Positions 1 to 8,214 of a stretch of 12,792 nucleotides of DNA are shown here, piece after piece. Source of the stretch: Halieaceae bacterium (GTDB taxonomy: Bacteria > Pseudomonadota > Gammaproteobacteria > Pseudomonadales > Halieaceae); assembly GCA_018666055.1 (NCBI GenBank), contig JABJAS010000050.1, positions 1-12,792 on the forward strand. The letters are read 5' to 3'. Both the position numbers and the translations under genes were made by a program. The notes beneath the pieces are model-generated. The model saw nothing but the letters and a program-made list of their open reading frames with translations. It was not told the origin of the DNA and made no database searches. Position 1 is the first letter of the stretch. The number at the start of each line of letters is the position of its first letter.

Positions 1-237
1 ATCGGCACCGTATTGATCAGACAACTGTCGTAACTGGGCCGATAACCTCTCGGGATCAGGGCAATCGATCAGAAACTTGCTCACCTCCCTGTGGTCGGCC
101 AGTGTTACCGGCACAGCTACCCGATGGGCTTCGACAACCTGACCCTGAACGGCGGATACGGCATTTTCGATCAACATCCGATTAAAAAGCGTCCCTGGGG
201 GCGCCATTACCACGATCACATGCGTCTGATCTGTCAC
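1..237 (-). CDS. serB: N-terminal fragment of probable phosphoserine phosphatase SerB (cut by window edge)
   Basis: An open frame of 79 codons runs from a GTG at 237 off the left edge of the window. An AGGA ribosome binding site lies eight bases before the GTG. The visible part begins VTDQTHVIVVMAPPG and has the alternating strand and helix pattern of an ACT-like regulatory domain. The catalytic HAD motifs (DxDST and so on) would lie beyond the edge, so the enzyme identity is not seen directly. The assignment rests mainly on context: serB lies divergent to the ytjB/ahpA-type gene in E. coli and close to ahpA and parC in Pseudomonas, as here. SerB removes phosphate from L-phosphoserine in the last step of serine synthesis in the cytoplasm. 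Another protein with an ACT-like domain remains possible. Confidence 0.5.
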   Translation of the reverse strand, partial: MTDQTHVIVVMAPPGTLFNRMLIENAVSAVQGQVVEAHRVAVPVTLADHREVSKFLIDCPDPERLSAQLRQLSDQYGAD

Positions 238-335
238 AAAAAAATTCCTGAAAAAAACGATGACTCGGGCAGTCTGATGCCTAGAGTTGGTCTGTTAGAG
301 TTTATACTGAACACGGTGTCAATGGAGGCATCCTT

Positions 336-1610
336 TTGCAGCGGCTCATCCAACGATTGCGCAATCAGCCCCTTTCGCAACAGCTCGCGCTTGCGGCGAC
401 AGGCTGGTGTCTGCTCGCCACACTGATACTCGTCGCCGTCGCTGCGCGATCGACCCAGTCGATTCAGCATCAAACACTGACTCAGCACGCTCACGCCGCC
501 GCACAGCAGCTGGCCACCAGAGCGAGTAATGAGTTGGCGACAGGCGATCGGCTCGGCTTATCAGCCGAACTGCAGTTTTTCACCGACCAAGCGTTATTCG
601 CAGGCGCAAGAGCATTGGATATCGAAGGGACGGAGCTGGCGATATCCGGCTTTATACCCACAGGTGCCAATGCTTATGAGCAAACAATGTCCATCGATGG
701 CAACACAGCAGGCACGGTCGCGCTGTATTTAGATCTGAGCAAACAACAAACCGCCAGAGAGACGCTGATTTGGGGACTCATTGCCCTCTCTGTGCTACTC
801 AGCACCGCGGTCTATGCGCTGACACGCCCAATGGGGCAGCGCCTCGCCAGAAATATTAATGACGCAGTGGCACAACTTGATGCCATCAGTGATGAGGCTT
901 CGGTGTCGGTCAATGAAGTCGACAAACTGAAAGACCGGATTGACTCGCTGCCACTCGATTTGTTGCGATCCCGGGATATCCAGACCCAAGGTGACGAGCA
1001 TTATCACGATACGGCTATTTTATGTATCGCGCTGAAAACCCTGCCGACCTACCTCGAGACGCTCGATGAATCGCGTTTGCAAGCCTACGTCTCATCCCTT
1101 CACCGGATGGCCTACGGCAGCGCCGGGTTTTACGGCGGAGAGCTCTCGGTCATTCGGCAATTCGGCTTGGCCATATTCTTTACCGGATCACTCTCGGTCG
1201 GGTCACCGGTGTTGCGCGCCGCCAGTTGCGCGTGGCTTTTATCGCGCTGCAGTGAGCTCGCAGAAAAACAGGAACGACTCTCATTCATGCCGGGAATGGC
1301 GATAGGTGTTAGTGAATTAGGTCGCGGCAACGACAAGGACATCTATCCTGGTCTGTACACGCAAGCAACGCTGGATGACCTACTGGCGCTGGCAAATCTC
1401 GACCTAGACGCCATTTTGCTCTCATCACATGCCGCGGAAGATGACGGTCTGACGACCTATATTGGCGTCGACGTGATTGACGAGCAATGGATGGCGATCG
1501 GGGACATCAGCGGCAGTCATCTTGACCTGCTGACGCGCCAACTGCACATTCTTCAGCGCGCCATCACGCCCAGTAGTGAAGATACCCCTCAAGGTTTCTT
1601 GCCGTTTTAA
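336..1610 (+). CDS. ahpA: AhpA/YtjB (Smp)-family inner-membrane protein with degenerate cyclase-like C-terminal domain
   Basis: This is a 424-residue membrane protein. The TTG start at 336 is chosen because GGAGG (324-328) lies seven bases upstream and the protein begins just before the first membrane helix. Hydrophobic helices are at about residues 17-37 and 144-163, enclosing a periplasmic segment of roughly 105 residues. A HAMP-like helical stretch follows (about 164-210), and then a cytoplasmic domain from about 222 to 410. That domain resembles the class III nucleotide cyclase fold (AILCIALKTLPTYLETL, FYGGELSVIRQFG, GMAIGVSELGRG). It lacks the metal-binding aspartates, so it is probably not catalytic. 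The family name rests on topology and on its place next to serB and parC; its function is not established. A TATACT at 303-308 could be a -10 element, but no good -35 is seen. Confidence 0.72.
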   Translation: MQRLIQRLRNQPLSQQLALAATGWCLLATLILVAVAARSTQSIQHQTLTQHAHAAAQQLATRASNELATGDRLGLSAELQFFTDQALFAGARALDIEGTELAISGFIPTGANAYEQTMSIDGNTAGTVALYLDLSKQQTARETLIWGLIALSVLLSTAVYALTRPMGQRLARNINDAVAQLDAISDEASVSVNEVDKLKDRIDSLPLDLLRSRDIQTQGDEHYHDTAILCIALKTLPTYLETLDESRLQAYVSSLHRMAYGSAGFYGGELSVIRQFGLAIFFTGSLSVGSPVLRAASCAWLLSRCSELAEKQERLSFMPGMAIGVSELGRGNDKDIYPGLYTQATLDDLLALANLDLDAILLSSHAAEDDGLTTYIGVDVIDEQWMAIGDISGSHLDLLTRQLHILQRAITPSSEDTPQGFLPF

Positions 1611-1621
1611 ACGGGCTCAGG

Positions 1622-3871
1622 CTACTCCACGACAGTCAAGCGTGTCACCCGTTGATAACCCTTCGGTAGCTTGCTACCTCGACGTCCACGCTCCCCGCGA
1701 AAGTGCTCCAACTCCGACCACTTAAAGTTGCGATAATGACCACCTGATGTCACCTGCAGCATGTCACCCTCAGCGAGCACACAGAGTCCTGCCACAAATT
1801 CCTCGCGCGATGCCGAGCGAGCAGAGGGAATACCGATCAGTTTATTGCCCTTTCCTCGGGACATTTCTGGCAGTTCGGCCAAGGGAAACACGAGCATTCG
1901 GCCCTCATTGGTCGCGACCACGACAAAGGGCTCAGCGTCGCCAGTCACGGCAGCTGGAGACAGCACCCGAGCGCCTTGTGGCAGCGTCAACACCGCTTTC
2001 CCCGCTTTGTTCTTGGCCTGCAGCTGCCCAAATTGCACGACAAAACCGTAACCGGCATCGCTGGCCAGCAGGAAACGATCAGTCTCAGAGCCCGTCAATA
2101 ATCCCTCAAACGTCGCGCCTGATGGCGGACTGATCCGCCCCGTCAGGGGCTCTCCCTGCCCCCTGGCAGAGGGCAACTGGTGTGTCGGTAAGGTATAAGC
2201 GCGACCAGTGGAGTCAATGACCACTGTCGGCAGATTTGATTTGCCAAGCGCTGAAAAGCGAAAGCAATCACCCGACTTAAAGCTCAGTGAAGAGGGGTCG
2301 ATGTCGTGTCCCTTTGCGGCACGGATCCAGCCCTTTTCAGACAACACAATGGTGAGAGGGTCAACGCTGGCCAATTCGAGCTCGCTAAATGCCTTGGCCT
2401 CCTCGCGAGCCGCCAATGGTGAGCGGCGAGCATCGCCGTGTTGTTCGGCCACTGCTTTGAGTTCGCGTTTAATGAGCGTCTTAAGCCGGGCATCACTGCC
2501 TAATGTTTTTTCAAGCGTATCCCGCTCCGCCGCCAGCTCGTCCTGCTCGCCTCGTATTTTCATTTCTTCAAGCTTGGCGAGATTACGCAGCTTCAAATCC
2601 AAAATCGCTTCAGCCTGCATATCAGTAATCGCAAACGTGTCCATCAAAATAGGCTTTGGACTCTCTTCCTCTCGAATGATGCGAATGACTTCATCGATAT
2701 TCAAAAAAGCAATCAAATAGCCTTCAAGAAGATGCATACGCCGCTCGACGCGTTCTAATCGATAGGTGAGTCGACGCTTGACGGTGGCTTTTCTGAAAAC
2801 AAGCCACACGCTCAGTATCGTCACTAAAGATTTTACCGCCGGCCGGCCGTCGACGCCGATCACATTGAGATTAACGCGATAAGAGCGCTCGAGGTCTGTG
2901 GTGGCGAACAAGTGGCTCATGACCGCATCGATATCAATACGATTCGATTTTGGCAGCAAGACGAGGCGCGTTGGATGCTCGTGATCCGACTCGTCACGCA
3001 GATCAGACACCATTGGTAATTTGCGGGCCTGCATTTGCGCCGCAATTTGTTCTAGCACTTTGGCACCCGATACTTGATGTGGCAGGGCGTGAATCACCAC
3101 TGCACCCTCCTCAATATGATAGGCAGCGCGGACGCGCAGCGCCCCACGGCCCGTTTCATAGAGCGCATTGAGCTCAGCAACCGGGGTAATAATTTCTGCC
3201 TCAGTCGGAAAATCAGGTCCTTTAATGTGTGCACAAAGATCCGCCACGCTCGCCTTGGGGGAGTCCAGTAAATGTATGGTGGCCGCCACCACCTCAGTCA
3301 AATTGTGCGGGGGAATATCAGTAGCCATGCCTACAGCAATACCGGTGGTGCCGTTCAGTAACAAATTGGGCACCTGAGCCGGTAAAACAGTGGGTTCATC
3401 TAAGGTCCCGTCAAAATTCGGCTGCCAGTCGACGGTGCCCTGCCCCAACTCAGTCAGCAGTACATCAGCATAAGCGGTCAGACGAGACTCGGTGTAACGC
3501 ATTGCGGCAAACGACTTTGGATCGTCGGGTGAGCCCCAATTCCCCTGTCCGTCAATGAGTGGGTAACGATACGAAAAATTCTGCGCCATCAGCACCATGG
3601 CCTCATAAGCGGCGCTGTCACCATGAGGGTGAAATTTACCGATCACGTCGCCGACGGTTCGGGCTGATTTTTTGTATTTTGCGGTGGCCTTAAGACCCAG
3701 TTCACTCATGGCGTAAACGATGCGGCGCTGAACGGGCTTTAAGCCGTCGCCCACATGAGGTAGCGCACGATCGAGTATGACGTACATGGAATAATCGAGG
3801 TACGCTTTTTCGGCGTAGTCACGCAGAGACAACTGCTCGACGTCGACGGGGGGCTCCATTAAATCGGACAT
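1622..3871 (-). CDS. parC: DNA topoisomerase IV subunit A (ParC)
   Basis: The 749-residue product is collinear with E. coli ParC (752). ParC forms a heterotetramer with ParE and unlinks replicated chromosomes by passing one duplex through a double-strand break in another. The N-terminal breakage-reunion domain is intact. The active-site tyrosine is Y126 in [10 protein letters not shown] (E. coli Y120), and [15 protein letters not shown] holds the quinolone-determining positions. Those are S86 and E90 (E. coli S80 and E84), both the sensitive wild-type residues. The C-terminal part from about residue 500 is the degenerate beta-pinwheel and has no GyrA box, which separates it from GyrA. parE is not adjacent. 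The start has only a weak GAGA upstream, and M5 is an alternative. It converges on ahpA with 11 bases between stop codons and no obvious terminator. Confidence 0.97.
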   Translation of the reverse strand: MSDLMEPPVDVEQLSLRDYAEKAYLDYSMYVILDRALPHVGDGLKPVQRRIVYAMSELGLKATAKYKKSARTVGDVIGKFHPHGDSAAYEAMVLMAQNFSYRYPLIDGQGNWGSPDDPKSFAAMRYTESRLTAYADVLLTELGQGTVDWQPNFDGTLDEPTVLPAQVPNLLLNGTTGIAVGMATDIPPHNLTEVVAATIHLLDSPKASVADLCAHIKGPDFPTEAEIITPVAELNALYETGRGALRVRAAYHIEEGAVVIHALPHQVSGAKVLEQIAAQMQARKLPMVSDLRDESDHEHPTRLVLLPKSNRIDIDAVMSHLFATTDLERSYRVNLNVIGVDGRPAVKSLVTILSVWLVFRKATVKRRLTYRLERVERRMHLLEGYLIAFLNIDEVIRIIREEESPKPILMDTFAITDMQAEAILDLKLRNLAKLEEMKIRGEQDELAAERDTLEKTLGSDARLKTLIKRELKAVAEQHGDARRSPLAAREEAKAFSELELASVDPLTIVLSEKGWIRAAKGHDIDPSSLSFKSGDCFRFSALGKSNLPTVVIDSTGRAYTLPTHQLPSARGQGEPLTGRISPPSGATFEGLLTGSETDRFLLASDAGYGFVVQFGQLQAKNKAGKAVLTLPQGARVLSPAAVTGDAEPFVVVATNEGRMLVFPLAELPEMSRGKGNKLIGIPSARSASREEFVAGLCVLAEGDMLQVTSGGHYRNFKWSELEHFRGERGRRGSKLPKGYQRVTRLTVVE

Positions 3872-3897
3872 AGTGACGAAGATCTCAAAAGAGGTGG

Positions 3898-3919
3898 GAG
3901 TTTACGCCGCCGTAAACTC
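3898..3919. repeat. Perfect 9-bp inverted repeat between parC and elaA
   Basis: GAGTTTACG at 3898-3906 and CGTAAACTC at 3911-3919 are exact reverse complements separated by CCGC. The centre lies about 37 bases upstream of the parC start and 122 bases upstream of the acetyltransferase start. It could be a protein-binding operator in the divergent promoter region, or a hairpin in the parC leader. No T tract follows on either strand, so a terminator is unlikely. Confidence 0.55.
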
Positions 3920-4030
3920 TTGAACCGCGCTATGCTAACGCACCCTCATGCGGGAATACCACGAAACTGCGCTTTTCACTTTGCGGCAGCCTAAAACAGA
4001 CTCGCCACGCCTCATTAGGAGACATGCGCC

Positions 4031-4504
4031 ATGGCAGAACATTCAACGATAGACCGTAAAGCGCTGGTCTGGCGGTGGCGGCACTTTGCACTATTCAGTG
4101 GGCCCGAATGGCATCGCTTACTCAGCCTACGAACCGCCATTTTTGTGGTGGAACAGGCCTGTCCTTATTTGGAAGCGGATGAAAAAGACCCCGAGTGCTG
4201 GCACCTCGAACTGCTCCGCGGCGAGCAGCTCATCGGCACGCTGCGTGTGGCGCCGCCCGGCATCAGTTACTCACAGTGCTCTATTGGCAGAGTGGCTGTC
4301 CACGCTGACTATCGCGAGGACGGCTTAGGGCGAGACCTAATGTTACGAGCCCTCGATTTCTGTGACGCGCGTTGGCCAGAAGGGGTCAGACTCAGCGCGC
4401 AGGCATATTTAACCGCGTTTTACGAATCGCTAGGCTTCGTGATGACCCACGGGCCTTACTACGAGGACAATATCGAGCATGTGGAGATGCTGAAAGAGAA
4501 TTAG
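4031..4504 (+). CDS. elaA: ElaA-like GNAT-family N-acyltransferase
   Basis: This is a 157-residue single-domain protein close in length to E. coli ElaA (153). Family hallmarks are visible: LRTAIFVVEQACPYLEADEKD near residues 33-53, IGRVAVHADYREDGLGRDLM (about 85-104), which carries the acetyl-CoA pyrophosphate-binding loop in a variant R-x-x-G-L-G form, and LSAQAYLTAFYESLGF (about 121-136). Members transfer an acetyl group from acetyl-CoA; the physiological acceptor of ElaA is not known. The start at 4031 is preceded by AGGAG at 4017-4021. An ATG at 4024 is out of frame and quickly stops. It lies divergent to parC and tail to tail with typA, with only three bases between the two stop codons, so the two transcripts probably overlap at their 3' ends. 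Confidence 0.88.
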   Translation: MAEHSTIDRKALVWRWRHFALFSGPEWHRLLSLRTAIFVVEQACPYLEADEKDPECWHLELLRGEQLIGTLRVAPPGISYSQCSIGRVAVHADYREDGLGRDLMLRALDFCDARWPEGVRLSAQAYLTAFYESLGFVMTHGPYYEDNIEHVEMLKEN

Positions 4505-4507
4505 GAA

Positions 4508-6322
4508 TTAAGCGGCACTGCGCGAGGCGCGTTTGCGCTCATGCTCCAACAACCATTTTTTGCGCAAACGAATACTCTCTGGGGTGACCTCTACCAGTTC
4601 GTCCTCTTCAATAAACTCTAACGCTTGCTCCAAGGTGTGCTTCACGGGTGGGGAGAGGGTCAATGCCTCATCAGTGCCAGATGCGCGCACGTTTGTAAGT
4701 TGCTTCGCCTTCGTTGGGTTCACCACCAGATCATTACCCCGGCTATGGAGACCGACTATTTGTCCTTCATATACCTGAATATTGGGGTCTAGAAACAGTC
4801 GCCCACGCTCTTGCAAAGCATGTAAGGCATACGCCAGGCTTTTGCCCGTCACCATCGATACCAACACCCCATTTTGTCGAGCGGCTAGTACCGCCGTAGT
4901 CACTGGTCCGTAATGATCGAAGATGTGAGTCATAATGCCCGAACCTGAGGTCATGGTCAGAAACTGAGAGCGAAATCCGATCAGGCCTCGAGCGGGAACC
5001 ATGAATTCCAACCGCACACGTCCCTTGCCATCCAGCACCAACTGAGCAAGCTCGGCGCGACGCAGACCCAGCTCCTCCATGACACCGCCTTGATGCTGTT
5101 CATCAATATCGAGTACCAGTTGCTCATAGGGCTCGCACACCTCGCCATCGATCGTTTTCTGAATGACCTCTGGCCTCGACACACCTAACTCGAAGCCTTC
5201 GCGTCGCATATTTTCAATGAGCACGGACAAGTGCAGCTCACCACGGCCCGATACCTTGAACTTGTCGGCGCTATCACCGGGCTCAACTCTCAGCGCCACG
5301 TTGTGAATGAGCTCTCGCTCCAAACGCTCCTTCAAATTGCGAGAGGTCACATACTTTCCCTCGCGCCCGGCAAAGGGTGAGTCGTTGACCTGAAAGGTCA
5401 TGCTGACCGTCGGCTCGTCGACGGTGAGCGCAGGCAATGCCTCGGGTTGCGCGGGATCGCACAACGTGTCGGATATCAACAGACCATCAATACCCGTAAC
5501 ACACACAATATCGCCAGCATCTGCTGAAGAGACTTCTGTGCGCTCTAGGCCCTCATAACCCATCACCTGAAGAATCTTGCCCGTCCGAGTGTCGCCCTCG
5601 CGGTCAACAATGGTGACCGGTGTATTGCCTTTGACAGAGCCCCGGGTCACGCGGCCGACGCCAATCACACCCACGTAACTCGAATAATCTAAGGCCGATA
5701 TTTGCAGCTGCAGAGGACCATCAACGTCCACATCAGGTGCCGGCACATGTCGCTCTATTGCCTCAAACAACGGCGTCATGTCCTCAGCCATTGTGGCCGG
5801 ATCGTCACCGGCGATCCCCAATACCGCAGAGGTGTAAACCACGGGGAAATCGAGCTGGGATTCGTTTGCGCCCAAGGCATCAAACAAATCAAAGATTTGA
5901 TCTACCACCCAATCGGGACGGGCACCATCCCGATCGATCTTGTTAACCACTACGATCGGATTTAGTCCTCGCTCAAACGCTTTACTCGTGACGAATCGCG
6001 TCTGTGGCATGGGGCCATCCACTGCGTCAACCAAGAGCAGCACAGAGTCGACCATCGATAAGACGCGCTCTACCTCGCCCCCAAAATCAGCGTGCCCGGG
6101 AGTGTCGACGATATTGATACGGTAATCGCGCCAGCGAATAGCGGTGTTCTTGGCCAGAATCGTAATGCCGCGCTCACGCTCCTGATCGTTGGAGTCCATG
6201 ACACGCTCGGCGCCCGCCATCTTCCGATCCAGCGTACCGGACTGCTGCAGTAGGCAGTCCACCAACGTCGTTTTGCCATGGTCTACGTGAGCAATAATGG
6301 CAATGTTACGAAGGGCTTTCAT
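4508..6322 (-). CDS. typA: Ribosome-binding GTPase TypA/BipA
   Basis: The protein has 604 residues from the ATG at 6322 (E. coli BipA 607). This start is preferred over an upstream in-frame TTG (6349) because the family begins [19 protein letters not shown] and GAGAG lies a few bases upstream. GTPase motifs are complete: G1 AHVDHGKT (11-18), RGIT switch I (51-54), G3 DTPGH (73-77), G4 NKID (127-130) and G5 TSA (164-166). EF-G-like domains II, III and V follow, then the BipA-specific C-terminal domain ([18 protein letters not shown] onward), which contacts the ribosome. BipA assists late assembly of the 50S subunit and growth under stress or cold. Its head-to-head placement with glnA matches E. 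coli. It is separated from glnA by 335 bp of regulatory DNA. Confidence 0.97.
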   Translation of the reverse strand: MKALRNIAIIAHVDHGKTTLVDCLLQQSGTLDRKMAGAERVMDSNDQERERGITILAKNTAIRWRDYRINIVDTPGHADFGGEVERVLSMVDSVLLLVDAVDGPMPQTRFVTSKAFERGLNPIVVVNKIDRDGARPDWVVDQIFDLFDALGANESQLDFPVVYTSAVLGIAGDDPATMAEDMTPLFEAIERHVPAPDVDVDGPLQLQISALDYSSYVGVIGVGRVTRGSVKGNTPVTIVDREGDTRTGKILQVMGYEGLERTEVSSADAGDIVCVTGIDGLLISDTLCDPAQPEALPALTVDEPTVSMTFQVNDSPFAGREGKYVTSRNLKERLERELIHNVALRVEPGDSADKFKVSGRGELHLSVLIENMRREGFELGVSRPEVIQKTIDGEVCEPYEQLVLDIDEQHQGGVMEELGLRRAELAQLVLDGKGRVRLEFMVPARGLIGFRSQFLTMTSGSGIMTHIFDHYGPVTTAVLAARQNGVLVSMVTGKSLAYALHALQERGRLFLDPNIQVYEGQIVGLHSRGNDLVVNPTKAKQLTNVRASGTDEALTLSPPVKHTLEQALEFIEEDELVEVTPESIRLRKKWLLEHERKRASRSAA

Positions 6323-6420
6323 AGGTCTCTCATGTCTGTCGGCGGCCAAGGGGTTTTTGCGCGCGCGGAGTGTACACCAGTGAACAAGAAGTGGTTCACC
6401 CTATTTCCGCCCACCCGTCA

Positions 6421-6435
6421 GCACCAATATAGTGC
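6421..6435. promoter_or_regulatory. NtrC (GlnG) enhancer site 1 upstream of glnA
   Basis: GCACCAATATAGTGC matches the NtrC operator pattern GCAC-N7-GTGC with dyad symmetry. Its centre (6428) is about 150 bases upstream of the predicted glnA start site, near the distance of the strong enhancer sites in E. coli glnA (about -140). Confidence 0.85.
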
Positions 6436-6442
6436 GCGCACC

Positions 6443-6452
6443 GCACCAATAT
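6443..6452. promoter_or_regulatory. NtrC half-site repeat between the two enhancer sites
   Basis: GCACCAATAT here exactly repeats the left ten bases of the upstream site, 22 bp further on. The right half is GCAC rather than GTGC, so it is a half-site at best. It may add cooperative binding or be a decayed copy. Confidence 0.4.
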
Positions 6453-6467
6453 GCACTACAATAGTGC
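6453..6467. promoter_or_regulatory. NtrC (GlnG) enhancer site 2 upstream of glnA
   Basis: GCACTACAATAGTGC has the GCAC-N7-GTGC dyad. Its centre is 32 bp (about three helical turns) from site 1, which puts both on the same face of the helix. This is the same spacing as the paired E. coli glnA sites, an arrangement that lets phosphorylated NtrC dimers assemble into the active oligomer. Confidence 0.85.
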
Positions 6468-6551
6468 GTATTGCGGACTGCCGTTGCCATCTCTATCAAT
6501 AATAGTGATGAAAAACAGAGGGTTACATAATTTTTCTTGATGGCCAGAAGT

Positions 6552-6567
6552 TGGCATACGCTTTGCA
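6552..6567 (+). promoter_or_regulatory. Sigma-54 (RpoN) promoter of glnA
   Basis: TGGCATACGCTTTGCA carries the invariant GG (6553-6554) and GC (6565-6566) of the -24/-12 promoter class, separated by exactly ten bases. Flanking bases also fit TGGCAC-N5-TTGCA except at one position. The expected start of transcription is near 6578, giving a leader of about 80 bases. With the two NtrC sites upstream this predicts nitrogen-limitation induction of glnA. Confidence 0.9.
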
Positions 6568-6586
6568 CTGTATTAAGGAGCTAATC

Positions 6587-6600
6587 AGTGCAATCGCACT
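6587..6600. repeat. Palindrome AGTGC-AATC-GCACT at the start of the glnA leader
   Basis: Five-base arms flank a four-base spacer, ten bases past the predicted transcription start. It resembles an NtrC dyad with a shortened spacer and in inverted order (GTGC...GCAC), so it is not a standard NtrC site. It could form a small hairpin at the mRNA 5' end. Confidence 0.4.
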
Positions 6601-6617
6601 ATCCGCATTTTTAACAT

Positions 6618-6631
6618 CCCGTCATGACGGG
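6618..6631. repeat. 14-bp perfect palindrome in the glnA leader
   Basis: CCCGTCATGACGGG is fully self-complementary and lies 27 bases before the glnA start codon, just upstream of the purine-rich ribosome-binding region (AGAGGAAGAGGA). It could be a protein site, or a hairpin with CATG at the tip. No known glutamine riboswitch core is recognised around it. Confidence 0.45.
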
Positions 6632-6657
6632 GCGAGACTTCAAAAGAGGAAGAGGAC

Positions 6658-8064
6658 ATGTCAGAGCGCACGCTAGAGTTAATCAGCAAAAACGACGTCA
6701 GCTGGGTGGATCTCCGATTCACTGATACCAAGGGAAAAGAGCAACACGTCTCAGTTCCCTCGCATACAGTGGACGAGGATTTTTTCGAGGGCGGCAAAAT
6801 GTTCGATGGCTCCTCGATTTCAGGCTGGAAGGGCATTAATGAGTCAGACATGATTTTAATGCCCGACGACAGCACGGCAGTGCTTGACCCCTTTACCGAT
6901 GACCCCACCGTGATTGTGCGTTGCGATATCGTCGAACCTGACACGATGCAAGGATACGAACGGGACCCCCGTAGCATCGCTAAAAAGGCAGAAGCTTACC
7001 TGGTGTCGACGGGCCTGGGTGACACGGCTTTTTTTGGTCCAGAACCAGAGTTTTTTGTCTTTGATGACGTGAAATGGAACGTCGACATGAGCGGCGCCAG
7101 CTACTCGATCAATGCAGAAGAGGCCGCCTGGTCTTCGAACCTAGATTTTGAAGACGGCAATACAGGGCACCGTCCCCGTGTTAAAGGAGGCTACTTCCCG
7201 GTCCCACCGGTCGATTCATTGCACGATATCCGCGCTGCTATGTGCTCAGCCATGGAGCAAATGGGATTAGACGTCGAGGTACACCACCACGAAGTCGGCA
7301 CCGCGGGGCAGTGCGAAATTGGTATCAAGTTCAACACGCTAGTGTCGAAAGCGGATGAAGTACAAATTCTCAAGTACTGCGTCTTTAATGTGGCGCATGC
7401 TTACGGCAAGACCGCGACGTTTATGCCCAAACCTGTCGTGGGTGATAACGGTTCAGGCATGCACTGCCACCAGTCGATTGCCAAGGGCGGAGAAAATACC
7501 TTCGCCGGCGACGGCTACGCAGGTCTATCCGATGCCGCGCTGTATTACATTGGCGGCACGATTAAGCATGCCAAGGCACTGAATGCCTTCACCAATGCCT
7601 CGACCAATAGCTACAAGCGTTTGGTACCCGGCTTTGAAGCACCGGTCATGTTGGCGTATTCGGCGCGCAATCGGTCAGCGTCTATCCGTATCCCTTACGA
7701 GCCGTCACCAAAAGGCAAGCGCATTGAGGTGCGATTCCCTGACCCCACTGCTAATCCGTATCTCGCATTTGCGGCCTTGTTAATGGCCGGTCTCGATGGG
7801 ATACAAAATAAGATTCACCCCGGTGATGCAGCAGACAAGGACTTGTATGACCTGCCCCCAGAAGAAGCAGCCAACATCCCTACTGTTGCCTCGAGCCTGG
7901 AAATGGCACTGGATGCGCTCGATGCAGATAGAGGCTTTCTGACCGCAGGCGGGGTATTCAGCGACGATATGATCGACGCCTACATCGAACTCAAGCGGGA
8001 GGAGGTAGAGCGGCTGAATATGACCACCCACCCAGCGGAATTCGATATGTATTACTCCTTGTAA
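6658..8064 (+). CDS. glnA: Glutamine synthetase type I (GSI-beta)
   Basis: The 468-residue enzyme is collinear with E. coli GlnA (469). It condenses glutamate and ammonia with ATP to give glutamine and works as a cytoplasmic dodecamer. The beta-grasp domain includes [18 protein letters not shown] (about 43-60). Active-site segments are visible: [13 protein letters not shown] (the catalytic glutamates), [24 protein letters not shown], the [16 protein letters not shown] loop and [21 protein letters not shown]. Tyr397 in [11 protein letters not shown] is the adenylylation site, so post-translational control by GlnE is expected. The start ATG follows a strong purine-rich site (GAGGAAGAGGA). Expression is predicted from the sigma-54 promoter and NtrC sites upstream, and a strong hairpin terminator follows the stop codon. 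Confidence 0.99.
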   Translation: MSERTLELISKNDVSWVDLRFTDTKGKEQHVSVPSHTVDEDFFEGGKMFDGSSISGWKGINESDMILMPDDSTAVLDPFTDDPTVIVRCDIVEPDTMQGYERDPRSIAKKAEAYLVSTGLGDTAFFGPEPEFFVFDDVKWNVDMSGASYSINAEEAAWSSNLDFEDGNTGHRPRVKGGYFPVPPVDSLHDIRAAMCSAMEQMGLDVEVHHHEVGTAGQCEIGIKFNTLVSKADEVQILKYCVFNVAHAYGKTATFMPKPVVGDNGSGMHCHQSIAKGGENTFAGDGYAGLSDAALYYIGGTIKHAKALNAFTNASTNSYKRLVPGFEAPVMLAYSARNRSASIRIPYEPSPKGKRIEVRFPDPTANPYLAFAALLMAGLDGIQNKIHPGDAADKDLYDLPPEEAANIPTVASSLEMALDALDADRGFLTAGGVFSDDMIDAYIELKREEVERLNMTTHPAEFDMYYSL

Positions 8065-8094
8065 GGGCGGCGATGCCAGTGGTCGTCACAACCC

Positions 8095-8119
8095 AAAAGC
8101 CCGCCCAGTGCGGGCTTTT
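8095..8119 (+). terminator. Intrinsic terminator after glnA
   Basis: AAAAGCCCGC (8095-8104) and GCGGGCTTTT (8110-8119) form a perfect 10-bp stem with a CCAGT loop, ending in a T run. It begins 31 bases after the glnA stop. The A and T ends make it potentially active in both directions. Its T tract is shared with a candidate -35 box of the next operon. Confidence 0.92.
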
Positions 8120-8148
8120 GACTCTTTAATCACTGCACAAACTATAAC
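8118..8148 (+). promoter_or_regulatory. Candidate sigma-70 promoter of the DUF4124-glnL-glnG operon
   Basis: TTGACT (8118-8123) and TATAAC (8143-8148) are good matches to -35 and -10 hexamers, but the spacer is 19 bases, longer than ideal, which suggests a weak promoter. The -35 overlaps the terminator T tract. The predicted start near 8155 falls inside the NtrC palindrome, as in the repressible glnL promoter of enteric bacteria. Confidence 0.55.
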
Positions 8149-8163
8149 GCACCAAAATGGTGC
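8149..8163. promoter_or_regulatory. NtrC (GlnG) operator covering the glnL-operon start site
   Basis: GCACCAAAATGGTGC is a full dyad (GCACCA/TGGTGC) and is the closest match to the NtrC consensus in the window. It lies directly downstream of the candidate -10, where bound NtrC would block initiation. No GG-N10-GC sigma-54 element is seen between it and the next gene, so repression (autoregulation) is more likely than activation, although it could also bind far-acting NtrC for another promoter. Confidence 0.85.
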
Positions 8164-8214
8164 GACTTGACCAGAGACAAATTTTAGCCAGCCGGGACAT
8201 CAAGACACCTAACT

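Larger units (their letters stand above)
6323..6657. other. typA-glnA divergent intergenic regulatory region
   Basis: No coding gene is seen in these 335 bases. The region holds the glnA enhancer sites, the sigma-54 promoter and the glnA leader, which are listed separately. Nearer typA there is an 8-bp palindrome GTGTACAC (6370-6377) and an inverted repeat GTGAAC/GTTCAC (6380-6385 and 6394-6399) of unknown meaning. A minus-strand TACACT (6374-6369) is a weak candidate -10 for typA, without a convincing -35. Confidence 0.7.

Noticed and set aside
2208..2720. 170-codon plus-strand frame inside parC
   Set aside because: It is a serine-rich antisense shadow of the ParC reading frame without its own ribosome-binding site or family motif.
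3595..3620. Quinolone-resistance substitutions in ParC
   Set aside because: The key positions S86 and E90 (E. coli S80 and E84) are the sensitive wild-type residues.
6323..6349. Upstream TTG start for typA
   Set aside because: The family begins at [19 protein letters not shown] and the ATG at 6322 has a ribosome-binding site; nine extra residues are not supported.
6578..6657. Glutamine riboswitch in the glnA leader
   Set aside because: Only short palindromes are present; the conserved core of the described glnA riboswitch class is not seen, and control by NtrC and sigma-54 explains the promoter.
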